From Acidimicrobiaceae bacterium (GTDB lineage Bacteria; Actinomycetota; Acidimicrobiia; Acidimicrobiales; RAAP-2), in the NCBI GenBank assembly GCA_027449885.1, contig DAIDKS010000040.1, positions 1 to 64,000 on the forward strand: 64,000 nucleotides of DNA, read 5' to 3'. The notes beneath the pieces are model-generated. The model made no database searches. It had not been told where the DNA came from and saw nothing but the letters and a program-made list of their open reading frames with translations. Below, in pieces: positions 34,422 through 43,788 of the stretch (positions are counted from its first letter, which is position 1; every line of letters begins with the position of its first letter). Made by a program: the position numbers and the translations under genes.

Positions 34422-36212
34422 TTAGTCGAGGCGTCGCTCGAGGTCGTCCACCTGGGCGGCGAGCGCGGCGGGCAGTCGGTCGCCGAACTGGGCGTAGTGA
34501 TCGCGGATGAGGGGGACCTCGGCCCGCCACTCGTCGGCGTCGACACGGAGCAGCTCGGCCAGCTGGTCGTCGGTCACGTCGAGGCCGTCGCGGTTGAGCG
34601 CTCCCGGTCCGGGGATGTACCCGATGGGCGTCTCGACGGCCCCGCCTCGTCCGGCGACTCGCTCGAAGACCCACTCGAGGACGCGGCTGTTCTCGCCGTA
34701 GCCCGGCCAGAGGAACTTCCCGTCGGGACCCTTGCGGAACCAGTTGACGTAGAAGATCCGTGGCAGCCGGTCGACCGGCAGCCGGTCGGCGAAGCTCAGC
34801 CAGTGAGCGAAGTAGTCGGCCATGTTGTAGCCGCAGAAGGGCAGCATCGCGAAGGGGTCGCGGCGAAGGTTCCCGACCGCGCCGGCCGCCGCCGCCGTCG
34901 TCTCCGAGGCCATGATCGAGCCGAGGAAGACCCCGTGGGTCCAGTCCCGGGACTCGAAGACGAGGGGTACGACGCTGGCGCGCCGACCGCCGAAGAGGAT
35001 GGCGTCGATCGGCACGCCGGCGGGGTCCTCCCACTCGGGGGCGATCGCCGGGTCCTGGCCGGCCGGGGCGGTGAAGCGGGAGTTGGGGTGCGCGGCGGGG
35101 CTACCGAGATCGGGCGACCAGGCGCGTCCCCGCCAGTCCGTGAGTCCCGTCGGCGGCTCGCCCATGCCCTCCCACCACACGTCGCCGTCGGCCGTGAGGG
35201 CCGTGTTGGTGAAGATGGTGTTGGCCTCGACCGAGTACATGGCGTTCGGATTGGTCTCGTAGTTGGTCCCGGGGGCGACGCCGAAGAAGCCGGCCTCCGG
35301 GTTGATCGCGTAGAGCCGACCGTCGGGACCCGGCTTCATCCAGCAGATGTCGTCACCGATCGTTTCGACCTTCCAGCCGGGCAGCGTGGGGATCAGCATG
35401 GCCAGGTTGGTCTTGCCGCAGGCGCTGGGGAAGGCCCCGGCCACGTAGCGGGTCTCGCCGGCGGGGCTGGTGAGCTTGAGGATGAGCATGTGCTCGGCGA
35501 GCCATCCGTCGTCGCGGGCCATCACCGACGCGATGCGCAGGGCGAAGCACTTCTTGCCGAGCAGCGCGTTCCCGCCGTATCCCGAGCCGTAGGACGTGAT
35601 CTCCTTGGTGTCGGGGAAGTGGACGATGTACTTCTGGTCCGCGTCGCAGGGCCACGGGACGTCGGCCTGACCGGGCTCGAGCGGCGAGCCCACCGAGTGC
35701 AGGCAGGGCACGAACTCCCCCTGGTCGCCGAGGACCTCGAGGGCGCCGCGACCCATCCGCGTCATGATCCGCATCGACACGACGACGTAGGGCGAGTCCG
35801 TGATCTCGACGCCGATGTGGGCGATGTTCGAGCCCAGCGGGCCCATCGAGAAGGGGACCACGTACATGGTGCGTCCGCGCATGCAGCCCGCGAAGAGGCC
35901 GTTGAGCGTCGCGCGCATCTCCTCGGGGTCCACCCAGTTGTTCGTGGGGCCGGCGTCGCTCTCGAGCCGCGAGCAGATGAACGTTCGGTCCTCGACGCGG
36001 GCGACGTCACCGGGGTCGGAGAAGGCGAGGTAGCTGTTCGGTCGCTTGGCGTCGGAGAGCCGCTGGAAGGTCCCCTGATCCACGAGGAGCTGGCAGAGCT
36101 CGTCGTACTCCTCGGCCGTTCCGTCGCACCAGTGGATACGATCGGGGGTCGTGAGTTGCGCGACCTCCTCGACCCACTCGATGAGGCGTGCGTTCTGGGT
36201 GGGGTAGGTCAC
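34422..36212 (-). CDS. pckG: Phosphoenolpyruvate carboxykinase (GTP)
   Basis: Interconverts oxaloacetate and phosphoenolpyruvate with GTP; gluconeogenesis/anaplerosis. The 596 residues match the GTP-dependent family length. SACGKTN is the kinase-1 P-loop with the reactive cysteine. [18 protein letters not shown] and the [15 protein letters not shown] loop are diagnostic, as is [14 protein letters not shown] near the nucleotide site. GTG 36212 has GGAGGG 6 nt upstream. The frame is open 87 nt further up but would run into the divergent thiL region. Confidence 0.97.
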   Translation of the reverse strand: MTYPTQNARLIEWVEEVAQLTTPDRIHWCDGTAEEYDELCQLLVDQGTFQRLSDAKRPNSYLAFSDPGDVARVEDRTFICSRLESDAGPTNNWVDPEEMRATLNGLFAGCMRGRTMYVVPFSMGPLGSNIAHIGVEITDSPYVVVSMRIMTRMGRGALEVLGDQGEFVPCLHSVGSPLEPGQADVPWPCDADQKYIVHFPDTKEITSYGSGYGGNALLGKKCFALRIASVMARDDGWLAEHMLILKLTSPAGETRYVAGAFPSACGKTNLAMLIPTLPGWKVETIGDDICWMKPGPDGRLYAINPEAGFFGVAPGTNYETNPNAMYSVEANTIFTNTALTADGDVWWEGMGEPPTGLTDWRGRAWSPDLGSPAAHPNSRFTAPAGQDPAIAPEWEDPAGVPIDAILFGGRRASVVPLVFESRDWTHGVFLGSIMASETTAAAAGAVGNLRRDPFAMLPFCGYNMADYFAHWLSFADRLPVDRLPRIFYVNWFRKGPDGKFLWPGYGENSRVLEWVFERVAGRGGAVETPIGYIPGPGALNRDGLDVTDDQLAELLRVDADEWRAEVPLIRDHYAQFGDRLPAALAAQVDDLERRLD

Positions 36213-36277
36213 GTGGGGCCCTCCGTTGTCGTCTGTCCTGCGATGCCCGTGGGCATCCTCCCGTGCATTCCAGTGTC

Positions 36278-37234
36278 GTGACCGCGACGCTCGACCCACC
36301 CGATGTCCCCCGAGGGGGACCCGACCGGCGCGAAGACGACATCCTGGAGCGTATCGCCGCCATCGTGGGGCGGCGGGAACGCCCGCGTGACGAGGTGCAC
36401 ATCGGGGACGACGCGGCCGTGCTGCGGCCGTTCGCCGGCCAGGTGCTCGTGTCGACCGACACCGCCGTCTCGGGCGTCCACCTCGACCCGGAGCTCTTCC
36501 CTCTCGAGGACCTGGGCTTCAAGGCGGTCACCTCGGCGGTCTCGGACCTCGCGGCCATGGGCGGTCGCGCCCGAGCGGCCGTGGTGGCGGTGGTCGCCCC
36601 GCCGGGCAGCGACCTCGAGGAGCTCCATCGGGGCATCGCCGACGCCGCGGCCGCGACCGAGTGCCCGATCGTGGGGGGCGATCTCGCCGGCGGACCCTGC
36701 CTGAGCGTCACGGTCACGGTGCTCGGCGAGTGTCCCGGTGGGGGCGCCGTCCTGCGATCGGGGGCTCGACCCGGTGACCGGATCTTCGTCTCCGGGCTCC
36801 TCGGCCGCTCGGCGGCGGGGCTACGGCGTCGGCGCGAGGGCGCACCCCTCGGCGACCCGCTCGTGGTCGCCCACCGCCGGCCCTGGCCGCGCCTGGCCGA
36901 GGGCGCCGCCGCCCGGGGAGCCGCGGTGCACGCGATGATGGATCTGAGCGACGGCCTGGCGCTCGACGTGCACCGGCTGGCCGACGCGAGCGGGGTGGGC
37001 GTCGTGCTCGACACCGTGCCGGTGGCGGACGGGGCGACCGAGGCGGAGGCCCTCGGCGGCGGGGAGGACTACGAACTCCTCATGACGACGGCCGACGGCG
37101 ACCGCCTGCGGATGGTCTTCCTCGACCGGGGCCTCACCCCGCCGCTCGAGATCGGGCGCGTGGTCGCCGACCGAGCGGTGCGAACGCTGCGGGGCGTGCG
37201 TCTAGCCCGCGAGGGCTGGCAGCACCGTCTCTAG
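36278..37234 (+). CDS. thiL: Thiamine-monophosphate kinase ThiL
   Basis: ATP-dependent phosphorylation of thiamine monophosphate to the active diphosphate. Belongs to the AIR-synthase/PurM superfamily; about 318 residues. [21 protein letters not shown], the [10 protein letters not shown] helix, [11 protein letters not shown] and GGGEDYELL mark the ATP/Mg sites. GTG 36278 is the most likely start but has no clear Shine-Dalgarno or -10; GTG 36263 is an alternative. The stop lies 5 nt from the convergent rpmB stop. Confidence 0.92.
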   Translation: MTATLDPPDVPRGGPDRREDDILERIAAIVGRRERPRDEVHIGDDAAVLRPFAGQVLVSTDTAVSGVHLDPELFPLEDLGFKAVTSAVSDLAAMGGRARAAVVAVVAPPGSDLEELHRGIADAAAATECPIVGGDLAGGPCLSVTVTVLGECPGGGAVLRSGARPGDRIFVSGLLGRSAAGLRRRREGAPLGDPLVVAHRRPWPRLAEGAAARGAAVHAMMDLSDGLALDVHRLADASGVGVVLDTVPVADGATEAEALGGGEDYELLMTTADGDRLRMVFLDRGLTPPLEIGRVVADRAVRTLRGVRLAREGWQHRL

Positions 37235-37239
37235 ACCGT

Positions 37240-37449
37240 TCAGGCTGGGGTGACGCGGCGGGACGGCTTGGTGACCTTGCCGGCGCGCAGGCAGCCCGTG
37301 CACACGTTCAGCCGCGTGGGCGAACCGCCCACCAGGGCGCGCACGCGCTGGATGTTCGGGTTCCAGCGACGCTTGGTGCGACGGTGGGAGTGGGAGACGT
37401 TCATGCCGAACGATGGCTTCTTGCCGCAGATCTCGCAGACGGACGCCAT
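37240..37449 (-). CDS. rpmB: 50S ribosomal protein L28
   Basis: 69-residue ribosomal protein of the zinc-binding form, with CEIC near the N-terminus and CTGC near residue 52. [32 protein letters not shown] is cut short here to its diagnostic [17 protein letters not shown] 37449 has GAGAGGG upstream. A TACAAT -10 lies about 55 nt upstream on the minus strand, overlapping the promoter of fakA. Confidence 0.97.
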   Translation of the reverse strand: MASVCEICGKKPSFGMNVSHSHRRTKRRWNPNIQRVRALVGGSPTRLNVCTGCLRAGKVTKPSRRVTPA

Positions 37450-37500
37450 AACAACCCTCTCTCGCCGCGCGGACTTCTCCGCTCGTTGGACCGAGGGACC

Positions 37501-37506
37501 ATTGTA
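37501..37506 (-). promoter_or_regulatory. Predicted -10 box for rpmB
   Basis: TACAAT on the minus strand, the best match to a consensus -10 in the window. Leader of about 45 nt to the rpmB ATG. It overlaps by 2 nt the opposite-facing TAGCAT. Confidence 0.6.
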
Positions 37507-37510
37507 GCAT
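37505..37510 (+). promoter_or_regulatory. Predicted -10 box for fakA
   Basis: TAGCAT ending 8 nt before ATG 37519, predicting an almost leaderless transcript. Its first two bases are shared with the rpmB -10 on the other strand. Confidence 0.45.
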
Positions 37511-37518
37511 CGCAGGCG

Positions 37519-39135
37519 ATGAGCGCCCGCACGAAGCTCACGGCGGCGGACCTGCGAGAGGCGATGACGACCTTCGCGGCGCTCCTGCGAAGCCACCGTG
37601 AGGCTATCAACCGCCTGAACGTGTATCCGGTCCCCGACGGGGACACGGGCACCAACATGGCCCTCACGGTGGAGTCCGTGGTCCAGGCGCTCGAGCCGAT
37701 CGGCGACGACCCCTCGATGGACGAGGTCTGCAACGCGATCGCCCGGGGCTCCCTGATGGGCGCCCGCGGGAACTCGGGGGTCATCCTCTCCCAGATCCTG
37801 CGGGGGATGGTCGAGAAGATGCGCTCGGCGGCGAGCGTGACCCCCTCGATCCTGGCGGAGGCCCTCAGTCACGCCGACCAGCGAGCTCGTGAGGCCGTGG
37901 TGCGACCCGTCGAGGGAACGATCCTCTCGGTGGCTCGAGCGGCGGCGCAGGGCGCGAGTTCGGCGTCGACCTCGCTCAGCCACCTCGTCCACGCCGCCCG
38001 CGATCGGGCCCGCGAGGCCCTCGCCCGGACGCCCGAGCAGCTCGCCGTGCTGAAGGACGCCGGCGTCGTCGACTCCGGTGGTACCGGGCTCGTGCTCCTC
38101 TTCGACGCGCTCTGCCACGTGGTCGCCGACGAGCCGCTGCCGGAGCCGCCCGCCGGCGGGGCGGTCCTCGACCTCACCGGCGTCGAGACGACCTCGGGCG
38201 TGATGTCGCCCCGCTACGAGGTGATGTTCCTCCTCAGCGCCTCCGACGACCTCGTCGCCGGATTCCGACAGGCCTGGGAGGAGATCGGCGACTCCATCGT
38301 CATCGTCGGCGACGAGGGCCTCTACAACTGCCACATCCACACCGATGACATCGGGGCGGCCATCGAGGCGGCGCTCGACGCGGGTCGACCACGCGAGATC
38401 CGGGTCACCGACCTCGAGTCACAGGTCGAGGACCTTCACCACGAGCCGACCGGCGACGGGTCGGGCACGACGCCCGCGCCGACGACGTCGGTCGTCGCCG
38501 TCGTCGCGGGCTCCGGGGTTCGCCAGATCTTCCGCTCCCTCGGCGTTCGCGAGGTCGTGTCCGGGGGGCAGTCGATGAACCCGTCGACGGCCGAACTGGC
38601 CGAGGCGGTTCGCGCGACGGGGTCGGAGGACGTGGTCATCCTCCCGAACAACAAGAACATCGTGCCCGTCGCCCGCCAGGTCGACGACCTCGTCCCGGCC
38701 CGCGTGCGGGTCGTCGAGACGCACTCGGTCGTCGAGGGCTTCGCGGCCATGCTCGCCTACCGACCCGACGAGGGTGGGGAGCAGAACGCCGCCGCGATGG
38801 CCGACGCGAGCCACCGGGTCGTCACCGGCGAGGTGACGCGGGCGGTCCGGGACGCCACGACCGGGGCCGGAGCGGTGGCGAGCGGCGACTGGATCGGTCT
38901 CGACGCGAGCGGCGTGCGGGCGATCGGGGACTCCCTGATCGAGGTGACGCTGAGCCTGCTCCAGATCCTGGTGGGTGACGGCCACGAGTTGGTCACGATC
39001 ATCGAGGGCGACGGCGTCGACCCGTCGGCGACCGAGGCGGTGGTGGCGGGTCTGCGCGAGCGACGCCCCGACCTCGGGATCGAGGTGCACCACGGGGGCC
39101 AGCCGCTCTACCCGTACTACGTCGGCATCGAGTGA
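37519..39135 (+). CDS. fakA: Fatty acid kinase FakA-like (DAK2 domain protein, YloV)
   Basis: ATP-binding subunit of the fatty-acid kinase that, with a FakB fatty-acid-binding partner, phosphorylates exogenous fatty acids. The 538 residues have the DhaL-type ATP domain ([14 protein letters not shown] about 34-47, [12 protein letters not shown]), a central linker with YNCHIHTDD, and a C-terminal DegV-related region ([13 protein letters not shown]). The acyl phosphate product is used by PlsX/PlsY; plsX lies 4.7 kb downstream. Coupled to recG by a 4-nt overlap, the common Gram-positive order rpmB-fakA-recG. Confidence 0.92.
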   Translation: MSARTKLTAADLREAMTTFAALLRSHREAINRLNVYPVPDGDTGTNMALTVESVVQALEPIGDDPSMDEVCNAIARGSLMGARGNSGVILSQILRGMVEKMRSAASVTPSILAEALSHADQRAREAVVRPVEGTILSVARAAAQGASSASTSLSHLVHAARDRAREALARTPEQLAVLKDAGVVDSGGTGLVLLFDALCHVVADEPLPEPPAGGAVLDLTGVETTSGVMSPRYEVMFLLSASDDLVAGFRQAWEEIGDSIVIVGDEGLYNCHIHTDDIGAAIEAALDAGRPREIRVTDLESQVEDLHHEPTGDGSGTTPAPTTSVVAVVAGSGVRQIFRSLGVREVVSGGQSMNPSTAELAEAVRATGSEDVVILPNNKNIVPVARQVDDLVPARVRVVETHSVVEGFAAMLAYRPDEGGEQNAAAMADASHRVVTGEVTRAVRDATTGAGAVASGDWIGLDASGVRAIGDSLIEVTLSLLQILVGDGHELVTIIEGDGVDPSATEAVVAGLRERRPDLGIEVHHGGQPLYPYYVGIE

Positions 39136-41315
39136 GCGAGACGGGCCGACCCCTCGCGTCCCTCGCTCGGGTTCCCGTGACGTCCCTGCGCGGGGTGGGG
39201 GAGCGGCGCGCCCAGTCCCTGTCCGCCATGGGACTCGAGAACGTCCTCGACCTGCTGACGACCTATCCGCGGCGCTACGTGGACCGGTCGCGACGCGTCG
39301 ACGTGTCGGATCTGTCGATCGGCGACGTCGCCGCCGTCTACGGCGAGGTGACCCGCGTCGGGGCTCGACGCACCCGCCAGGGCCGCTCGCTCGTCGAGGT
39401 GGCGCTGACCGACGGAACCGGAGAGGTGCGGGCGGTCTTCTTCAATCAGCCGTGGCGAGCCGGCCAGCTCGCCGTGGGCGTGCAGGCCCTCCTCTTCGGT
39501 GCGGTCGGCGAGTTCCGGGGGCGACGGCAGCTGACGAACCCGGTCGTCGACGTGATCGTGGGCGCCGCCGGCGACGAGCGCGATCCGTCCCGCGTCGGTC
39601 GCGTGGTCGCGATCTACCCCGCCTCGGGTAAGGCGGGGGTGACGAGTTGGGAGCTGCGCGGCCTGATCGAGGAGTCGCTGCGCCGCGCCGGACCACTGCG
39701 CGATCCGCTTCCCGAGACGATCCGACGCGCGCACGACCTGATCGATCGGACGGCGGCCTACTGGGCGATCCACGTCCCCGACGACGTCGACGACGTCGTC
39801 CCGGCCCGGCGCCGACTGGTCTTCGACGAGTTCCTGCGCCTGCAGGTCCTCCTCGCGCGTCGGCGGGAGCGGCTGACGGCCCAGTCGCTCGGCATCGCGC
39901 ACCCGATCGACGAGGGCGACCTCGACGCCGAGCCGGGCGATGAACGCCGCAGCCTGCTCGGCCGATTCATCGCCGGCCACCGGTTTCGCCTCACCGGGGC
40001 CCAGCGGCGCGTGCTCGGCGAGATCGCGACCGACATGGGGGCCCCGACGCCGATGCACCGACTCCTCCAGGGCGACGTCGGATCGGGCAAGACCCTGGTC
40101 GCGCTGGCGACGATGCTGATGGCCGTCGGCGGGGGGCGACAGGCCGCCCTCATGGCGCCGACGGAGATCCTCGCCGAGCAGCACGTCGCCGCCCTGCGGG
40201 GTGACCTCGAGGGTCTCGACGTCGAGGACCCGTCGGTCCTGGGGGGGCGTCGTGGTGTGCGGGTCGCCCTCCTCACGGGACGGTTGCGGGCGGCCGAGCG
40301 CCGCGCCACGCTCGCGGCGATCGCGGCGGGCGAGGTGGACGTCGTGGTCGGCACCCACGCTCTGGTCAGCGAGGGGGTGCGCTTCGCGGCCCTCGGCGTC
40401 GTGGTGATCGACGAGCAGCACCGATTCGGGGTGGAGCAGCGGGCCGCGCTGCGGTCCAAGGGGCGTGAGGCGTCGGACCTCGACGCCGACCCCGACCTGC
40501 TGGTGATGACCGCGACCCCGATCCCGCGCACCGCCGCCATGGTCCACTTCGCCGACCTCGAGCGCTCCGTCCTGGACGAGCGCCCACCGGGTCGCGACGC
40601 GGTGCGGACCGTGTGGCTCGAGGGCGACCCGACTGCCGCGTGGGAGGCCGTTCGCGCGGCCACCGCGGCGGGACATCGGGCCTACGTCGTCTGCCCCCTG
40701 GTCGAAGGGGGTGGGGACGGTGCCGGGGCGGTCGCCGAGCGCGATCGTCTGGCGGCCGGTCCACTCGCGGGACTGCGACTCGGACTGGCGCACGGTCAGA
40801 TGCGCTCGGAGGAGCGCGACGCCGCGATGGCCGACTTCCGCGCCGGGCGGACGGACGTCCTCGTGGCGACCGTCGTGATCGAGGTGGGGGTCGACGTGCC
40901 GGAGGCGTCGGTGATCGTGATCGAGGACGCGTGGCGCTTCGGGCTCGCCCAACTCCACCAGTTGCGCGGCCGCGTCGGCCGTGGGACCTCGCCGGGGGCG
41001 TGCTACCTCCTCGGACCGGCGGCGAGTGTCGAGGCGCGTACTCGGCTCGAGGCCCTGGTCGCGTCGAGCGACGGCTTCGCGCTCGCCGAGGTCGACCTCG
41101 CGCTGCGGGGCGAGGGGACCCTCCTCGGTGCACGCCAGCGCGGCCCGAGCGACCTGCGCTTGGCCTCGCTCGTCCACGACGAGGACGAGCTGCGCCGCGC
41201 CGCCGAGGTGGCGCGCGACCTGGTGACCCGAGGTCTGCACGAGGTGCCCGATCTCGTCGACGAGCTGCGGGCCCTCGTCGATCCCGAGGAGGCGGACTTC
41301 CTCTTCAAGTCGTGA
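39132..41315 (+). CDS. recG: ATP-dependent DNA helicase RecG
   Basis: Branch-migrating helicase that remodels forks and Holliday junctions. The 727 residues carry an N-terminal wedge/OB domain (VAAVYGEVTRV...), Walker A GDVGSGKT, the DEQHRFGV motif (DExH box), and C-terminal VATVVIEVGVDVPEASV with GRVGRG. GTG 39132 overlaps fakA. The stop is followed by a 25-nt gap containing the rsmD -10. Confidence 0.96.
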   Translation: MSETGRPLASLARVPVTSLRGVGERRAQSLSAMGLENVLDLLTTYPRRYVDRSRRVDVSDLSIGDVAAVYGEVTRVGARRTRQGRSLVEVALTDGTGEVRAVFFNQPWRAGQLAVGVQALLFGAVGEFRGRRQLTNPVVDVIVGAAGDERDPSRVGRVVAIYPASGKAGVTSWELRGLIEESLRRAGPLRDPLPETIRRAHDLIDRTAAYWAIHVPDDVDDVVPARRRLVFDEFLRLQVLLARRRERLTAQSLGIAHPIDEGDLDAEPGDERRSLLGRFIAGHRFRLTGAQRRVLGEIATDMGAPTPMHRLLQGDVGSGKTLVALATMLMAVGGGRQAALMAPTEILAEQHVAALRGDLEGLDVEDPSVLGGRRGVRVALLTGRLRAAERRATLAAIAAGEVDVVVGTHALVSEGVRFAALGVVVIDEQHRFGVEQRAALRSKGREASDLDADPDLLVMTATPIPRTAAMVHFADLERSVLDERPPGRDAVRTVWLEGDPTAAWEAVRAATAAGHRAYVVCPLVEGGGDGAGAVAERDRLAAGPLAGLRLGLAHGQMRSEERDAAMADFRAGRTDVLVATVVIEVGVDVPEASVIVIEDAWRFGLAQLHQLRGRVGRGTSPGACYLLGPAASVEARTRLEALVASSDGFALAEVDLALRGEGTLLGARQRGPSDLRLASLVHDEDELRRAAEVARDLVTRGLHEVPDLVDELRALVDPEEADFLFKS

Positions 41316-41328
41316 TCGCGCCAGCCAA

Positions 41329-41334
41329 TAGCCT
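41329..41334 (+). promoter_or_regulatory. Predicted -10 box, leaderless rsmD
   Basis: TAGCCT ending 6 nt before ATG 41341. The 12-nt string TAGCCTGGGYNN resembles that before glyS. Confidence 0.6.
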
Positions 41335-41340
41335 GGGTCC

Positions 41341-41865
41341 ATGCGCGTGATCGGTGGGATGGCTCGGGGCCGCCAGCTTCGGGCTCGCCTGCCCGAGGGG
41401 GTGCGTCCGACCACGGACTACGCCCGCGAGGCGATCTTCTCGATGCTGGAGAGCCGCGGGGGTCTCGAGGACCTGGTCGTCGCCGACCTGTTCTGCGGGT
41501 CGGGGGCGATGGGGATCGAGGCGCTCTCGCGGGGAGCCGCCGAGGTGTACTTCGTCGACCAGAACCCCGAGTGCCTGGCGGCGGCCCGGGCCAACCTGGC
41601 CCCCCTCGGGCTGCCGGGCCGGGCGATCTTCCAGCGGGCCGTCCTGCCGGGGTGGCGCCCGCCGGCGGAGATCGACCTGGTGCTCGCCGATCCGCCCTAC
41701 GGTCCTCTGGACGCCGCGGCCCTCCTCGCCCCGATTCGAGCGACGCGTGCGGTGATCGAGAACGACCGCGCGGTCGAGGCCCCGGCCGGGTGGGTCGTCA
41801 CCAAGTCGAAGCGCTACGGCACTACGCTCGTGACAATGCTGGAGTCCACGGGGCCGCTCGCGTGA
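41341..41865 (+). CDS. rsmD: 16S rRNA (guanine966-N2)-methyltransferase RsmD
   Basis: Methylates G966 of 16S rRNA using SAM. The 174 residues start with the typical MRVIGGMARGRQL, then VRPTTDYAREAIFSML, SAM motif I DLFCGSGAMGIEALSRGA and catalytic motif IV DPPYG. The ATG is the codon of this N-terminus and sits 6 nt after a -10. Coupled to coaD by a 4-nt overlap, an arrangement found in most bacteria. Confidence 0.95.
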   Translation: MRVIGGMARGRQLRARLPEGVRPTTDYAREAIFSMLESRGGLEDLVVADLFCGSGAMGIEALSRGAAEVYFVDQNPECLAAARANLAPLGLPGRAIFQRAVLPGWRPPAEIDLVLADPPYGPLDAAALLAPIRATRAVIENDRAVEAPAGWVVTKSKRYGTTLVTMLESTGPLA

Positions 41866-42350
41866 CGGTCGGCCTGATCCCGGGTTCGTTCGACCCCTTC
41901 CACAACGGTCACCTCGAGGTGGTGGAGCGCGCCGCGCTCATCTTCGACGAGATCGTCGTCGCGGCGATCCGCAACCCGCAGAAGAACGAGCCGCTCTTCG
42001 ACCTCGAGGAGCGGCGCGAGATGATCGCCGAGAGCTGCGCCCACCTTCCCTCGGTCCGCATCGTCTCGATCGCGACCCTGCTCGTGAACGTGGCTCGCGA
42101 CGTGAACGCCACCGCCATCGTCAAGGGCCTGCGGGCCGTGTCGGACTTCGAGAGCGAGTTGCAGATGGCCCAGATGAACCGGTCGCTGTCGGGTGTCGAG
42201 ACCCTCTTCATCCCGACGAGCTCGGACCACTCCTTCATCGCCTCGCGCCTCCTGCGGGAGGTCGCACGCTACGGAGGGAACGTCGAGATGTTCGTGCCGG
42301 CCCCGGTGGCGGCCCGACTCCGGGGCCGCTTCGCCGCGGAGCGCTCGTGA
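41862..42350 (+). CDS. coaD: Phosphopantetheine adenylyltransferase CoaD
   Basis: Transfers AMP from ATP to 4'-phosphopantetheine to form dephospho-CoA. The 162 residues show the nucleotidyltransferase motif GSFDPFHNGHL (about 7-17, HxGH) and the C-terminal signature TSSDHSFIASRLLREVA. GTG 41862 overlaps rsmD. Supplies CoA for the acyl-carrier and fatty-acid genes downstream (plsX, acpP). Confidence 0.96.
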   Translation: MTVGLIPGSFDPFHNGHLEVVERAALIFDEIVVAAIRNPQKNEPLFDLEERREMIAESCAHLPSVRIVSIATLLVNVARDVNATAIVKGLRAVSDFESELQMAQMNRSLSGVETLFIPTSSDHSFIASRLLREVARYGGNVEMFVPAPVAARLRGRFAAERS

Positions 42351-43015
42351 GCGGCTTCGACGGCTACGAGGGCTACGACCCGTTCGCGGAGTTCGCGACC
42401 GACCCGCCCTACGACGACGCCCCGGAGGTCGGCGGGGGTGGACGGGACATCGAATCGTCGCTCCGGGCCCTGATCGACCTGGTCGCGGGCGCGAAGCAGA
42501 TGCCGCTGTCGAACTCGGCGCTGGTCCCCCGCGAGGAGGTGCTCGCCCTGCTGGAGCAGGCGCTGCGCGACCTGCCCGAGGAGATCCGCGAGGCCCGCTG
42601 GGCTCTGCGCGACCGCGAGGAGCTGATGGCCGCCGAGGTGCGCAAGGCCGAACAGCTGATGGACCAGGTGCGGGCCGAGGCCGCGCGCATGGTCGACAAG
42701 ACCGAGATCGTCCGCCAGTCCCGACTGCGCGCCGACCAGATCCTCTCGGAGGCCCAGGCTCAGGCGCGCGCCCTGGTCAACCAGGCCGAGGACTTCATCG
42801 ACGGGAAGCTCGGCAACTTCGAGATCGTCCTCGAGCGCCTCCTGAAGACCGCCCGATCGGGTCGCGAACGGCTGAGCGCCCAGGGCCTGCCGACCTCGCT
42901 GATCGAGGCGGCCCCGCCGAGCTCGGTCGTCCTCGAGGATTCGGCCCCGGCCCCGGCGACGTACTACGAGCCCGCAACGGAGACGTCCTCCTTCTTCGAC
43001 CAGGACAACTACTAG
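42347..43015 (+). CDS. DivIVA/SepIVA-like coiled-coil protein
   Basis: 222-residue protein with an acidic, aromatic N-terminus, then a long coiled coil (about 40-175) rich in Glu/Arg/Ala heptads (EEIREARWALRDREELMAAEV). The tail is Ala/Pro and acidic, ending in FFDQDNY. The segment just before yceD and rnc is where mycobacteria carry sepIVA, a DivIVA-domain septation protein. The typical DivIVA N-terminal lipid-binding motif is not clear here, so the assignment rests on context and coiled coil. GTG overlaps coaD by 4 nt. Confidence 0.7.
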   Translation: MSGFDGYEGYDPFAEFATDPPYDDAPEVGGGGRDIESSLRALIDLVAGAKQMPLSNSALVPREEVLALLEQALRDLPEEIREARWALRDREELMAAEVRKAEQLMDQVRAEAARMVDKTEIVRQSRLRADQILSEAQAQARALVNQAEDFIDGKLGNFEIVLERLLKTARSGRERLSAQGLPTSLIEAAPPSSVVLEDSAPAPATYYEPATETSSFFDQDNY

Positions 43016-43019
43016 GGCC

Positions 43020-43574
43020 GTGAGCGTCGTCTACGTCGTCCCGGTGGCGGCCCTGCGCCGCGTCGTCCCGTCCTCGATGGAGGTGGCCTTCGAGGCACCC
43101 TTCGACGTCGAACGGGAGTTGGCGCCCCTCGGTCCGGCCGAGACCGACGTCGACCCCGACGCCCTGGTCACGGTGGCGCTGCGGCTCGAGAGCTACGCCG
43201 GCGGCATCCGGGTCCGGGGGGCGATCGAGGCACCGTGGCGGGGGACCTGCCGACGCTGCGCCGCCCGCGCCGACGGGGTCGTCCGGGTCACGGTCGACGA
43301 GCGCTTCGTCTCGGAGTCCCAGACGTCCGACGAGATGTCCTACTCGTTCGAGGGCGACGAACTCGACCTGACGCCCCTCGTCCACGACGCGATCATGTTG
43401 GACCTGCCCCTCGCCCCGCTGTGCCGAGAGACCTGCGCGGGCCTCTGCCCCCAGTGCGGCGCCGACCTGAACGAGGGGCCGTGCGGGTGCGCGGCGCCGT
43501 CGGACCCCCGGTGGGCTACACTTGACGCGCTCCGATTCCCGGGTGAGGAGCCCGGGCAATCCCACCCAGCGTGA
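43020..43574 (+). CDS. yceD: YceD-family protein (DUF177)
   Basis: 184-residue YceD/DUF177 protein. WRGTCRRCAARADGVVRVTVDERFV and PLCRETCAGLCPQCGADLNEGPC are characteristic, the latter a likely zinc or 23S rRNA-binding site. Members accumulate with 23S rRNA and are linked to 50S maturation in plants and bacteria. It is always next to rpmF, as here (33 nt upstream). GTG 43020 follows the SepIVA-like stop by 4 nt. Confidence 0.92.
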   Translation: MSVVYVVPVAALRRVVPSSMEVAFEAPFDVERELAPLGPAETDVDPDALVTVALRLESYAGGIRVRGAIEAPWRGTCRRCAARADGVVRVTVDERFVSESQTSDEMSYSFEGDELDLTPLVHDAIMLDLPLAPLCRETCAGLCPQCGADLNEGPCGCAAPSDPRWATLDALRFPGEEPGQSHPA

Positions 43575-43607
43575 CGGCTCGGCCGTCCCCGGCGAAAGAG
43601 ACATCCG

Positions 43608-43787
43608 ATGGCCGTTCCCAAGCGCAAGACCAGCAAGGCCCGTACGCGCAGCCGCCGGGCCGCCAACTGGCGCCTCGAGCGCCCGGCTCGCAGCGTCTGC
43701 CCGCAGTGCGCGTCGGCCAAGCTGCCTCACGTGGTCTGCCCGAACTGCGGATGGTACAAGGGCCGCGTCGCGGTCGAGGTCAACTGA
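43608..43787 (+). CDS. rpmF: 50S ribosomal protein L32
   Basis: 59-residue ribosomal protein, too short for many gene finders. N-terminus MAVPKRKTSKARTRSRRA and four cysteines as CPQC and CPNC give the zinc-binding form of L32. ATG 43608 has GAAAGAG upstream. It lies between yceD and plsX, the near-universal yceD-rpmF-plsX order, and its stop is 1 nt before the plsX TTG. Confidence 0.95.
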   Translation: MAVPKRKTSKARTRSRRAANWRLERPARSVCPQCASAKLPHVVCPNCGWYKGRVAVEVN

Positions 43788-43788
43788 G

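Noticed and set aside
34497..36281. 594-codon plus-strand frame over pckG
   Set aside because: Mirror of PEPCK coding sequence; no recognisable motif, whereas the minus strand has all PEPCK motifs.
39117..41414. 765-codon open frame antisense to recG
   Set aside because: GC-rich codon bias opens the opposite strand of real genes. The product is low-complexity and lacks any family motif; RecG motifs are on the other strand.
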